A DNA stretch of 64,000 nt, taken from contig NW_002476420.1 of the NCBI RefSeq assembly GCF_000189635.1, forward strand, positions 336,632-400,631. Direction: 5' to 3'. The position numbers and the translations under genes were made by a program. Source of the stretch: Tetrahymena thermophila SB210 (taxonomy: Eukaryota; Ciliophora; Oligohymenophorea; Hymenostomatida; Tetrahymenidae). How positions within the stretch are numbered: position 1 is the stretch's first letter; each line of letters opens with the position of its first letter. The notes below the pieces were generated by a model, which was not told the origin of the DNA, did no database searches, and worked only from the letters and a program-made list of their open reading frames with translations. Shown here piece by piece: positions 14,287 to 26,423 of the stretch.

Positions 14287-15556
14287 AAAAATTAAATTTT
14301 CGAAAAAAATCAGAAGATTTATTTATCTAAATTTTATAATTCATAAATGAGAGAAAGATAATTTTTAACGTTTAATAATACCTTAAATATTGTAATACAT
14401 ATCTGTTTGATATTCATTTCTTCCTTGAAAAATCAAAATATTTTGAAATATATTTAATACCAAAATTTTATAAAATTTATTTGTAGAAGAAGTTTGAATT
14501 TTAAACTATTTCTTAAATGTTTGAATTGAATTATTATTAATTATAAACATCTAGAAATTCACTATTAGCTACTCTTATTCTTACATATATTTTTGATAAA
14601 AATTTCATCTAAAAAATATTAATCTAATATTAAAAATATTTTTTTCAAATTTAACAATTTAAATGTTTCAATAATTCAGAAAAATTTATGTAGATTTTAT
14701 TTCTACACATATAAAGTTTCTCCTCCAAAAAATTAAATATTGATTTAGCTTTAATTTGTTTTTAAAGAAAATATTTAGTTTTTCTTCATTGACTAATTAA
14801 ATATTTTTTAAAATAAAAAATAAAATTGTGATTTTTCTTTTTTTATCATTTTCTTAAAAGAAAGCTTATAAATATATATATTTATATTGAAATGATGTAA
14901 ATAACTAATTTATCTTGATTATTAATATCAATCAAAACATTCACACTTAGTTTTTCTTACTTTTATAGCTCTGGAAAAAATTAATTTCTTTTAAAATATT
15001 CATTTCTCAAATTTAACTATTTCAATTTATAAATAATTTAAAATAATTTATGTTAGATTTTTTTCTATTTTAGTAAAGTTTCTTCTCCAAAAAATATTGA
15101 TTTATCTTTAATCTTTTTACTAAGAAAATATTAATGTTAAATTGTTGAAACTTAAATTTTTTTGTGGTCAATTAAAAGAATAACTTTAATGAGATATTTT
15201 TAATTTATGTTTTGTAAAGTAAATTTTAGTAAAAATATTATTAAATAAATATTTTTATTTTACATTTTTTTTTTTAAATAATTGTTTTGCTTATTTACTT
15301 ACATAAACGATAACCTTAATTTAATTGTTAATAATTTATTTAAAATCTCTCGGAGTATTTATTGCGCCAAATCAATTTATTTAGAAAAATATAATTAAAA
15401 AGTATTCATAAATAAATAGGAAAGTACAAGTAGCAAAAGTATTTATAATTGTTAAATTTAGAGAAGCAATATTAACTGAACCATTTTAATATAAACATAG
15501 GCATACGCGTTAATAAAACAGAATTTAAATATAAACTAAATAGTTGCAATATATAA
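14287..15556. repeat. Spacer between the two TEBP/POT1 genes with degenerate direct repeats
   Basis: No open frame looks coding. Two blocks, about 14640-14790 and 15000-15140, are imperfect copies offset by about 362 bases; the anchor AAAGTTTC is at 14713 and 15075. The core, TTTCTYCTCCAAAAAAT, also resembles the sequence around the stop codon of the upstream gene (about 14276) and a further block near 14416-14436. The spacer may therefore contain decayed copies of the gene's 3' end. Confidence 0.45.
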
Positions 15557-17582
15557 ATGAACTAACACAACGAAGAGGTAAAATATTTGATATTTTTAGT
15601 AGCTTTTACACGCATCATGCATATGAATAAAAGATTGATTTATTGATTATTTTATTCATTTAGATAATTCATAATTTTCAAACGTTTGCTCAATGAAATA
15701 CATTTTAAATAATATAAAAAGTTCTTCACACTAAATGAGCTGTATCTGAAGTAGAAAAGAAGTATCCATATTGTAGCAATTATTTTAGATTGCACAGCAT
15801 AATATAAAACTGCAAACGACTATTTGACAAGAATAAAAATTATTGATGATACATTTGTGAAAGTTGATAATAACGACACTAAGAAAGGATACTTTGAAGT
15901 TTGCCAGTTCAGTTAATTAAGGTGCAAAAGTCCCAAAGTTTAGAAAATTGGGGACATTATTTATTTAAGGAGATACAATGTTTCTGCTGTAAATATTAAG
16001 ATATTTTGCTTTGTTTAATTATTCATATTAGGTCTAATTTCTTTATTAGTTTGTGTTTTTGTTTATTTACTCTACTAGCAATTTAGCAAATACAAGTAGA
16101 ATGAGTTTGATCATTGATTGAACTTTTAAAATATTAAAAAGAACGATGACGATAGATTGTAAATCTAGACAAACCACTAAGCAAAATGCAGCTTTCACAT
16201 ATTTGACTCAGAGTAATAGCATTACAATGTAATTGACTCTGACTATGATGGACAGCTATAAATTTCTGAGATACTATAGGAGAGGATTAAATAATTAAGA
16301 AGTTATTGCTTTTAAATATTTTCAACTAAGAGCTGTAAATATATAATATTTTATATCAACTTTTTAGACATATTGTTTTTGTATTAAATTAGTAATGCAA
16401 ATGATTTGGTATGGACTTGAACCTCAAAGAGAGAATTAAATCAATAAAAAAGACTTTGACATGCTTTTAAGGATTTAGGATATTGAATAAATTTAAAATT
16501 TTGATGAAAGCCTTGACCCTATTCCAATGGTAAAGCTTACATTAATAGATTCTGACAACAATAATTACTATCTTACATTCCAAGACAGAAACTATACAAA
16601 AGGCTAGGTTGTCAAGATAAGATCTGTCCGCCATATGTAAAAATTTGTGCAAATATTAATAATAACTCTAATATCTATAAATAAAATAGAGAAAACGAAG
16701 GAGTTATTGTCAAGAATGATTATTCAAATGTCTTAAAACTCTCCAATTTCTTTTATGACTTCAAAAATTTCCAATAAATTAAATATGACATGATTGAATA
16801 CATGAAAAATAATTTTGATTTTGATGATTACATAGAAGATCCAAGCGATGAATACAGAAGATGTAATCAAAAAAAAAAAAAAATAAATAAATAAATAAAG
16901 GGGGAACTTTATAATTTTTTTTTATTTGACAAAAGTTTCCGTCTTAAAGAAGATCCACTCTACAAACAATACCATAACATCACTTTAGGATTTATTAAAG
17001 ATACAAACAAACCCTTCTCAATATAGCATAATCAAGACTTAAAAATTTAAAACGCAATGCTACATCGTTGATATCTAACCTTAGACACTAGAAGAAGCTG
17101 TTAAAAAAGTTTCTTATATGAACCATAATATTTGGTAAAAATGAATTAAAGAAAATGTTATTCTAAATTATAGTTTGATAAAATAGTGTGTCATTAAAAG
17201 ACTCCAGCAATTATAATAAGCATGCTGAGCTTAACAGGATATTAGAAGCTTAAATTGTAGTGAAAGATTAATCTATTGACTCTACTCTAAATATTCTATA
17301 ATTAGTTTTAATCTAAGAAGAAAGAGAAAAGCACCACGTAAATAATTATTATGTATTAGAAAATAAAAGCTCATTGTATAAAAAAAGGATTTCTTTAAAG
17401 GAGTTGAACTGTAAAAAATAACATCAGAAAATATTTAATAATATGAACAAAACTACTAAAAAATTTGCTAGAGATTATGTAGTCATTCAAATACTCATAG
17501 GACTGTAGACATCGTTGTTTAGCCAATTCTTTTTAATGATAGAATTCTTTTTAGAATCGTTGATACTTAATTTCTACCCTGA
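15557..17582 (+). CDS. Telomere end-binding protein, TEBP-alpha/POT1 family (copy 2; in-frame TGA)
   Basis: This is a paralogue of the upstream gene with the same domain order. Exon 1 (15557-15577) encodes MNQHNEE and splices in phase 0 to 15722. The joint FFTLNELYLKQKRSIHIVAI aligns with copy 1, and the first intron is at the same place. OB fold 1 has ILDCTAQYKTANDYLTRI then IKIIDDTF and KIGDIIYLRRYNVSA, ending at 15988. The next exon starts at 16079. OB fold 2 has KDFDMLLRIQDIEQIQNFDE, VKLTLIDSDNNNYYL and VVKIRSVRH. The third domain has KFKTQCYIVDIQP, and the end is RIVDTQFLP with TGA at 17580. The exon from 16079 carries an in-frame TGA at 16115-16117. A 51-base GT-AG intron (16105-16155) would remove it in frame, although its acceptor GACGATAG is not T-rich. 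Otherwise the gene is truncated or a recent pseudogene. Confidence 0.78.
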
Positions 17583-18394
17583 TCATTTATAAATATATTC
17601 TTACCATTAAAAAAATATTTTGTTACTTTAAATACAATTTATTCCATAAATAGTGTAAAAAACAATTTTAAAATTTTTGAGTAAGTAAATGAATAAATGT
17701 TAAGATATTTGAACAAAAGCAAAATCTCTAATTTTTTTACAAAAATTCAAATGTAAAAATATAAAAAAAGCTTAATCTTAAAAATTGTTTGATGAAAACT
17801 AAAGCGTGAATTTTTCAAAATTTTAGAACCTTCTTTTAATTTTAATAAATAAAATAATTAAATAAATAAAAGTATTTTTTTTATTAATAATTCTTTTAAT
17901 TTAATAATACGCTCTATATAAGAAAATCCACCCAAATTTTTGATCATTAACGAAATAGTTTTGACACTTTCCCTCAAAAATATTTTTTATAATTTTTTTA
18001 TTTTTTAATAATGAGATAATTCATAAAGTATTTTATCTCTCGTTTGTTTTAGATTGATTGATTGATTAATTTCATTTAAAAATCGTCTATCAGAAAATTT
18101 AATTATAAAAATAGCTAATTTGTAGCGAGATTTCATTAAAGTTAATTAAAGAAAAGACTTTATTGTGTCTCTCTCAATTAATATAATTAATTAATTCTAA
18201 TTAGTCCTATATTTTTCTAATCTGAAAAAAAGCATTTTAGCTTTATTAAAAGTGTATTTAATTTCTAAAATTTATTATAAATAATTAATGTAAATTAAAT
18301 TTTTGAAGCAAAACATAAGAAAAAATCACTTTTCTTATTTTTTTGATAAACTAATAACTTTATTAACTAATTAAAAAATTAGATAAAATTGCAA
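17583..18394. other. Intergenic, A+T-rich
   Basis: This lies between the second telomere-protein gene and the FHA gene, both on the plus strand. I see only A/T-rich sequence with short TTAA runs. The promoter of the FHA gene should lie in its right part. Confidence 0.5.
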
Positions 18395-20347
18395 ATGTTT
18401 TAATAACATTTTCATCTCTAATAACCAAGAATTACTTAAAATGAATATAAAATTTTCAATTAAGAGCAAATTGAATAATATATGCCTCTTATTCAGAACT
18501 AGACATATAGGAATTAAGAGAATAATTAGTAGGAGTATGATTAATTATAAACTGCTAATCAAGTAGATGTATAAAACCTTCCCCGTAACCATTAATTATT
18601 ATTATAAGCAATAAAAGAAGAGATAGAAGAAAACATTTATGGAACAAAAGTTATAAATGCTCTACTCCCATCTGCAGAAAAGAAGAATTTACAAGATATA
18701 GAAGAAGAAGATGATGATGAATAAATTATATAAAATAAAATTGAAGAGGAACTGAAGATTATAGGCGATGAGTAAGACAATTCTAATAATTATGATGATG
18801 ATTTATAGAATACTTTTGAAAATTAAAATTGCATGCTTTTTCGAGATGATGGCTTTGGCTAGCACTAAGTTTTAGGATTAGTTCATGAAGCGAATGATAT
18901 CGACGAAGACTAAAATGATAATGATATAGATATTTAAAATGAAGAAATTTAGTTATAAAAGATAAATAAAAAGGGGTACGGTATGTAATTAAGCGTTGAA
19001 GAAGATAAGATAAAAGAAAGAGATTTTTAAAAATATCAAAAATAAAGAAGATTATTAAAAATTGATGAATATATAAATAATTAACAATAAATGAGCTCTT
19101 AATTAGAAAAAGGGTTCATCAATACAAACTCATTTAAAGTATCAGTTTTAGACACATTTTATTAGGATGATATCCTATTTGAAAAAGTAATAAAAAATGG
19201 AAGCATTTCATCATAGCCAACAAAAATAAACTGTGAAGATATAATTATAGGAAGAGGAAATTAAAAAAATACTAAAATTGATATAAATATAAATAGAGAC
19301 TCACAGGTTTCTAAGCAGCACTGCAAGCTGGTAACTGAATACTATTACAAATAAAATAATTCTTAATTAGAAGGCTTAGATTTATTAATTAATTATTACG
19401 AGTAAATATACAAGAAAAATAAAGATAAAATAGATATTTAAACAAGAGCTCTCACTTTGCCATAAATACAATATACTTTAAAAAAATTTCTATATCAAAA
19501 ACCTAGCTTATATTTAGTTGATTTAAGTAGCTCAAATGGCTCACAGATACTTATTGATTATTAAAAATATACAAGATTAGGCTATGATTAATTTTTATAG
19601 TGCGGATCAATTAATTTGCATGTATTAGAGATTAATGATTTAAAGCATTATGATAACTTTTTATCTTTAATTTCAGATTATTTACTAGAAGAACTTTAAA
19701 GAGAGATGTCTCATGAGCAATAAACGTTTAGCAAGTGTGGTTTGCCTCAGAAGTATTTAAATTTTGTTATTGAAAGCTTTAAACAAATTTCTGCTCTCCT
19801 CAAAAAAATAAATTTATATTAGACAATTCAAAAATAAGGTTTAACAGAAATTTATAGATTTTGGATACTAAAATTCTTGAATGCTAAATTAAAGAAAAGA
19901 GAAGCATTTGAAATTAAGATGATCCCTTACATCAAAATAAAAGCTTAATAATACCTGAAATAAGATAGACCTAAAAATTACTTTCTATTTCATGACGAAG
20001 AAAATCCAAAAATATTTAAAGTAGGCAAAAGTGTAGAGTGTGATGTACAACTTGATAGCAACTTAATTTCTAGAAATCATTGTGAAATCAATTACAATCC
20101 TCAAACCAGTTAATGGCTCATAAGAGACGGTTTTCAATAAGACAAAGAAAGAAAACCCAGTAAGAACAAAACATGGATTAATCTGTATAATTGTAAATAA
20201 AGCGAATACTCTGAAACAATTCCATTCAGATTAGAGCCTGATTAAGAATCTGTAATAAAGTTAGGAAATACAATTATAAAAATAAATAAAGAAGAAGAAC
20301 ACTTTGAATATCATAATCAATAATAATAAAATAAGCTTTTTATATGA
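18395..20347 (+). CDS. Protein with two FHA domains
   Basis: This is a single-exon frame of 650 residues ending KLFI then TGA. FHA domains bind phosphothreonine peptides. The first (about residues 280-415) has IIIGRG, then VSKQHCKL and LVDLSSSNGS, giving the GR, SxxH and SNG landmarks. It is expanded by an insertion of about 60 residues between SKQHC and the SNG motif. The second (about residues 540-620) has FKVGKSVECDVQLDSNLISR then NHCEI and WLIRDG. The N-terminal third is rich in Gln, Glu and Asp with acidic runs (EEEDDDEQ; NDIDEDQNDNDIDIQNEE). I chose the ATG at 18395, which gives a coding-like PRITQNEYKIFNQEQIEQYM; an in-frame ATG at 18482 is the alternative. I cannot assign it to a named FHA family. 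No kinase, RING or helicase domain is attached. Confidence 0.85.
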
Positions 20348-21920
20348 AAAAATATTAATATGTGCTTTAAAAACATTAATGAATCTCTAATCAAATAAAA
20401 TAATATTTTTATAAATATACTTGTTTTCATCTCCTTAATTATGTGTTTTTAATTAAAAGTTAAAATACTTTTACTAATCATCATAAAAGTCTTTTAATTC
20501 TTTCTTTCTTAATTTCGTAAAAATTATTATTTTATTTGTTATTTATTTTTTTAACTAAAAAAATCTTAAAAATTCTAATAATTTCTTTTAATTTTCGTTT
20601 TTCACTAAATATGAAATTATTTATTTATTTATCTTTTCATCTATTTCTTAATTAAATATATTTATTTAAGTAAGTCATTTTTAAAATTGTTTAAAATATG
20701 TTAATGTTATCCTTAAAATTTGATAAAGTTATCATTTTTTTTAAATTATGCTAACTAACTAACTTATTTAAATTCAATATTGATTTATTTTTTTTGAAAT
20801 TTTAAGATATCAATCAATTTAAAACAAACGCAATTTAAAAAATTAAAATGTTTTTCTTAAATCTAAAACTATTTATTTTTTGGAATTAAATATTTAAAAA
20901 TTTAATCGTTTTGGTTATTTAAATTAAATATTAATTTATTTTTTTTTAAATCTTAAGATATTAATTAATTTAAAACAAACACAATTTAACAAATAAAAAT
21001 GTTTTTCTTAAATTTAAAACTATTTATTTTAACTATGTATTCATTATATTATACAAGTTAAAAAATTATTATTTTATTTGTTATTTATTTTTTTTAATTA
21101 AAAAAATCTTAAAAATTCAAATAATTTCATTTAATTTTCATTTTTCACTAAATATGAAATTATTTATTTATTTATCTTTTCATCTATTTTTTAATTAAAT
21201 ATATTTATTTAAGTAAGTCAATTTAAAAATTGTTTAAAATATGTTAATGTTATCTTTAAAATTAGATAAAGTTATTATTTTTTTAAAATTATACTAACTA
21301 ACTTATTAAAATTCAATATTGATTTATTTTTTTGAAATTTTAAGATATTAATCAACTTAAAACAAACACAATTTAACAAATAAAAATGTTTTTCTTAAAT
21401 TTAATATTACTTTTTGCAATTAAATATTTTAAAATTTAATCGTTTTGGTTAAAACCTTAATAGATAGTTCATGTAAATATGTATTCAATATAATGTATAT
21501 CCATAATTAAAAATACAAAAAATAAAATTTTTATTGACTTGATTTAGCTATTCAATTTTGGTATTAAAATCTTCAAATTTAATATTTATTTTTTTAAAAT
21601 CCTTTGATTAATATTAGTTGAAATAATTCTAAGTTCTCAAACAAATATAAATAAATTTTACTTAATAAATATCTTGTAAAAATGATTTTTTATTGAGAAA
21701 TAAAACAGAATTATTTATTAATTAATTGTAAAAGGAAATAAAAGTGAAAGAAGAATGAATTTTAAAAAAATGAAAATTTAGAGAAATTAAAAACATAAAT
21801 GCAATCTATGAAATTGTTTGTTTTTAGAAATAGAAAATACATAATTTTAATATAATTTGTTTGTTTATGTTTTGCAAATAATGGTCAACAAAAATTTTAG
21901 GAGCTTCTTTTTTGGAAAAA
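20348..21920. repeat. Convergent intergenic region built of imperfect direct repeats
   Basis: This is the 3'-to-3' gap between the FHA gene and the coiled-coil gene. A block at about 20519-20740 recurs at about 21061-21280, offset about 542 bases. A second block (landmarks ACAAACACAATTTAACAAAT and ATGTTTTTCTTAAAT) occurs three times, near 20780-20915, 20930-21035 and 21310-21450. No coding frame is visible in the repeat. Confidence 0.55.
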
Positions 21921-24900
21921 TCACTTGTGAGCAACACCAGAGCTTCTGACGTAAGAAGATTGGGAAATAACTTAGGAAGATGAAGAGGAAGAGAAAGAGA
22001 TTTGTTGGACTCTAACCTTGAGGTTTTCTAATAATTAGGAGAAGCTGGCGTGTCTGACACTGATGGATTACCATTCATCGATGATTTGTTAGTAAGAAGA
22101 AACGATAACTCTGAGGTTGGAGTTTTCTTCGGTGAGTTAGGTAACCTTTCTGCTTAAGAATTCGATTTGTTGAGTCATGTGGACGAGCTTTTCTTCTAAG
22201 GCTTACTTGTCTCTCAAAGAAATTTCCAAATCTCCTTGGTTTCTAGATCTCTTAACAGCTTCATCATTGAGGAGAGCTTCTAATTCAGCAATTCTCTATC
22301 TGAGTAATTAGTTATTCTTTTCACATTCTTGGAGCTTAGCTTGGACGAGGTTGAATTCCTAGAGGGCGATTTCTAATTCGGCTAATCTCTTTCTGAGTTA
22401 GTCGATTTCAGTGGTCTTAACGACGAGGAGTTCAGTGAGTCTTCTGACTTCTTCAGAAGCGTTCTACAATTATTGAAGGTTGATTTGGAGTTGAGAGATT
22501 TCGATTCTGAGTTAGTTAATTTGACCATCCTTTTCTTAGATTTACTTTTCGTAAGAAGTGACCTTCATGTTCAAGAATTCAATCTATTAGGTCATGTGGA
22601 CGAGCTTTTCTTCGAGGGCTTGCTTGTCTCTGAGGGAGATGGCGAGTTCACCGTCCTTCTTGCTTCTCTTGACGTTTTCGTCGTTGAGTTGAGCTTCAAG
22701 TTCAGCAACTCTCTATCTAAGAGCGTTGATAACATTTTCGTATTCCTTAACTCTGATTTCATAAACTCTGAGTTAGTTAATGATGTTGTCTCTTTCAGCA
22801 ACTTGACCAGTTAATTAGTTAACCTTTTGAGATAAGAATTCAATTTGTTGGGTCATGTGGACGAGCTTTTCTTCGAGGGCTTGCTTGTCTCTGAGGGAGA
22901 TGGCGAGTTCACCGTCCTTCTTGCTTCTCTTGACGTTTTCGTCGTTGAGTTGAGCTTCAAGTTCAGAAACTCTCTATCTAAGAGCGTTGATGACATTTTC
23001 GTATTCCTTAACTCTGATTTCATAAACTCTGAGTTAGTTAATGATGTTGTCTCTTTCAGCGAGTTATTATTATTATTCACCAAGGATCTTTTCGTATTGG
23101 GCAACCTTTTGGCTTAAGAATTCGATCTACTAGGTCATGTGAACGAGCTTTTCTTCAAGAGCTTGCTTGTCTCTGAGGGAGATGGCGAGTTCACCGTCCT
23201 TCTTGCTTCTCTTGACGTTTTCGTCGTTGAGTTGAGCTTCAAGTTCAGCAACTCTCTATCTAAGAGCGTTGATGACGTTTTCGTATTCCTTAACTCTAAT
23301 TTCGAAGACTCTGAGTTAGTTAATAATGTTATCTCTTTCAGCGAGTTATTATTATTGTTCACCAAGAATCTTTTCGTATTGAGCAACCTTTTGGCTTAAG
23401 AATTCAATTTGTTGGGTCATGTGAACGAGCTTTTCTTCAAGAGCTTGCTTGTCTCTGAGGGAGATGGCGAGTTCACCGTCCTTCTTGCTTCTCTTGACGT
23501 TTTCGTCGTTGAGTTGAGCTTCAAGTTCAGCAACTCTCTATCTAAGAGCGTTGATGACATTTTCGTATTCCTTAACTCTGATTTCGTAAACTCTGAGTTA
23601 GCTGATGATTTAGTCTCTTTCAGCAACTTGACCAGTTAATTAGTTAACCTTTTGAGATAAGAATTCAATTTGTTGGGTCATGTGGACGAGCTTTTCTTCA
23701 AGAGCTTGCTTGTCTCTGAGGGAGATGGCGAGTTCACCGTCCTTCTTGCTTCTCTTGACGTTTTCGTCGTTGAGTTGAGCTTCAAGTTCAGCAATTCTCT
23801 ATCTGAGAGCATTAATGATTTGTTCATATTCACCAACTCTTTATTCAAACATTCTGAGTTAGTTAATGAGGAGTTCTTATTCAGAGACTCTCTTTCTAAG
23901 AGATTCAACTTCAGCAGTTCTAGTAACAAGGTTTTGTTATAAGGTAACGACTTATTCTTAGAGTTAAGCGATTTGAGAGTTAGATAATCTGAGTTGGTTG
24001 AGTTCAATGTTAAGTTGAGTGATGGTTTGGTCCTTTTCTCTAATAACCTAGTTCAATCTTTCGATTTGTTGGCTGAGGTATTAGATTTGTTGTTCGTAAG
24101 ATCCTACCTTAGCAGCAATACCTTCTAACTCAATGATTCTAGTTCTTTGGGCATTGATATCTTGTTCTTGAGCAGCAACCTTTCTTGTTAAGAATTCGAC
24201 TTGTTGAGTCAAGTGAACAAGCTTTTCTTCAAGAGCTTGCTTGTCTCTGAGAGAAATGGCGAGTTCACCATCCTTCTTAGATCTCTTGACGTTTTCATCA
24301 TTGAGTAAGTTTTGTAATTCTTCAATCTTCTTGATAAGGAGGAGAGAGTTGTTTTCAGATTCTTGTAACTTGGCTCTCAAAGCATTGATTTCTTATTCGT
24401 ATTAGGAACATCTGATTTCGAACATTCTTAATTGAGAAATAACTTGATCTTGTTGGCCAAGTCTATTTCTCAAGTCCTCGATAATCTTTTCTTATTGAAT
24501 CAAGTATTATTCGAGTTCAGTAACCTTTCTTCTCAAAGGTTCAGCTTCAACCTTAACTTGAGTGATCTTTTCTAATTCAGCAGTAGTGAGGACGAGTCTG
24601 GTGGCAAGGTTTTCGTTTTAGATCTTTAAGTTGTTGATTTGGATATCTCTAGAGGCAATCAAGGATTAGAATTCAGTGATCTTAACAGTTAATTCCTTAA
24701 GTTAGATGATCATTCTGTCTCTTTCTTGTAAGACTGAGTTGAATTAGTCTTCCAAGTTCTTCTTTGATCTCTTGACGTTTTCATTTTCAGCGTCAGAGAG
24801 AGCCTTGATGTTGTTCAATTCATATCTCAATTTGTTGATTTCTTCGTTGTTTTCAATGTAAACAATCTATTCAACTTCTTGAGGAGTGTTGTTTCTTAAG

Positions 24901-26423
24901 GTGATGAGTTCTTCAGTCAAGGTCTTGTTTTAGAGTTCCAAACTATAAGTTAATAAAATAATTAGTTAGTTAAAATTTATTTATTTAGATATGATGAATA
25001 GTTAATTAGTTAGTCTCTAAAAAGTAGGATTTATTTATTAATTATTTTCTATTGTCTTTTTCTATCCTTCTTTTTAATTTTTTCTATGGTTTTTATTTCT
25101 TTCCACTTTCTTCTCTTTATAAATTAATTAAATAAATTGCTACTGGTCAACTAATTAAAATTTTAATTAATTTTTATTTTCTTTATTTATTTTTTTTATT
25201 ATTTTATATCTTCTGGTCTACCACCTATTGATTTTACTTTTTCCTATCAATCTTTCTTTTTTTGTATGTATAAATGTAATGGCGAATTAATGAATGAATA
25301 AAAGAATGAATGAATCAATCAATTAATCAGTCAACCAATTTGTAATTCTATTACATCATTAGATGAATTAAATTTTTTATTTTTATTAGTTTTATCAGTA
25401 GGGTAATATTAGTTTAAATCTTTTATTTTAACACTGCTACTTCTCCTTATCCTTTTTCTCCCAATAGTCGACTGCTTCAGTAAATGAAGGTATGTACGAT
25501 CAGATTATATTCATTCATTTTTTGGCTTTGTACTTTAAAAGAGAAGCTTTTGAATGACTGTTACTCAAAACTTTTCATACCTTTTACCTACTATTTGCTT
25601 GAGGGTAGAAAAGTTTGAGTAAACGACTACTTCCTTCACTCTTTAGATCAATCAATGACTATAGAATTAAGATAGAAAAACACTACAATTTCTTAGAAAA
25701 TTTAACCTAAAAGTAGCATTTTTGTTAAAAATACTAACTAGAAGGCTGTTATTTTCTTTGATATGTATTTATCTATCTCTTTTCTACACCTTTGAGTACT
25801 GAGTCCTTTTTGCTTAATAAGAACCATAAAGCTAGCTGCTAAAGAGCTACTGAAGAGTCAATTTAAGGAGTTTTAAAAAGTGATTGGAGTATGAAAAGAG
25901 CAGATTTGGTATGATAGGGTGTGGAAAGAAAAATCAAAAAGAAAATGCTGAAAAGGGAGATAGAAGTAAGAAGAGATTGAGACTAAATACTGTAAAAAGA
26001 TGTAAAATATTACGCTGAAATACGTTATCTGAGAAGGTTGAGTTCAGAAGTGTTACTGCTTTCGACCTTAACAATCTTTTCAACGTAGATAGGGTTTTAG
26101 ACAGTAGATTGGGAGACGTAAATGGGAGCTTGACCCTTTTCAATGTGAGAAACATTGACTACGTGCTTACCGTATTGAGAAGATCTAATAGGAGATTCAG
26201 ATCTGTAGACGAAGGTCTTGGATTGTCTGGTGGGAGAACCTTAAGTGGTGGTGAGGATCTAGCTGACGACTTAGTTGCTGGATGCCAATTGAATGGGATG
26301 TTCCGGGGAGCTAGAGTCAATCAAGGTACGTCCAGCAGTTTGGATATTGTTTTAGGAGTATTGAATGCTACCAGGTGGGACGTTGGTGCTTTGAACGAGG
26401 TTTTGACTGTATTGATAAGACAT
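21921..26423 (-). CDS. Large coiled-coil protein with homogenised internal repeats
   Basis: There are two exons, 26423-26014 and 24942-21921. They join in phase to give ISALELQNKTLTEELITLRN and total 1,143 residues. The N-terminal 140 residues are Ser/Gln/Pro-rich (MSYQYSQNLVQSTNVPPGS; RQSKTFVYRSESPIRSSQYG), a tail or head domain. The rest is almost continuous heptad coiled coil. The C-terminus is Ser-rich and ends SSYVRSSGVAHK then TGA. The central part repeats a unit of 87 or 94 residues (NDENVKRSKKDGELAISLRD, then KQALEEKL). The seven-residue difference is one heptad. Codon use is markedly richer in C- and G-ending codons than in the neighbours, as in strongly expressed ciliate genes. That fits an abundant filament or cortical cytoskeletal protein, but I cannot name the family. 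The frames open on the plus strand here are shadows. Confidence 0.85.
22174..24230 (-). repeat. Tandem coding repeat, 261/282-base units
   Basis: The anchor GTCATGTG(G/A)ACGAGCTTTT (plus strand) begins at 22174, 22591, 22852, 23134, 23416 and 23677, with a diverged copy at 24208. The spacings are 417, 261, 282, 282, 261 and 531 bases. The four central units are almost identical at the nucleotide level, including third positions, which suggests recent duplication or gene conversion. Confidence 0.85.
24943..26013 (-). other. Long intron of the coiled-coil gene
   Basis: The intron is 1,071 bases with donor GTAATAT and acceptor TTATAG. It is far longer than most introns in this window, many of which are well under 150 bases. 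It is the only intron in an otherwise biased-codon gene, and it lies between the head domain and the coiled coil. Confidence 0.8.

Noticed and set aside
16115..16117. Selenocysteine at the in-frame TGA.
   Set aside because: POT1/TEBP proteins are not selenoproteins, the position is not a redox site, and I see no SECIS-like structure.
22473..23942. Open frames on the plus strand with repeated, protein-like translations.
   Set aside because: They are antisense shadows of the repeated coiled-coil gene, which has the coherent heptad pattern, codon bias, start, intron and stop.
22174..24230. Regularly spaced repeats as a CRISPR-like array.
   Set aside because: The units are 261-282 bases, translate throughout as coiled coil, and have no short repeat and spacer pattern.
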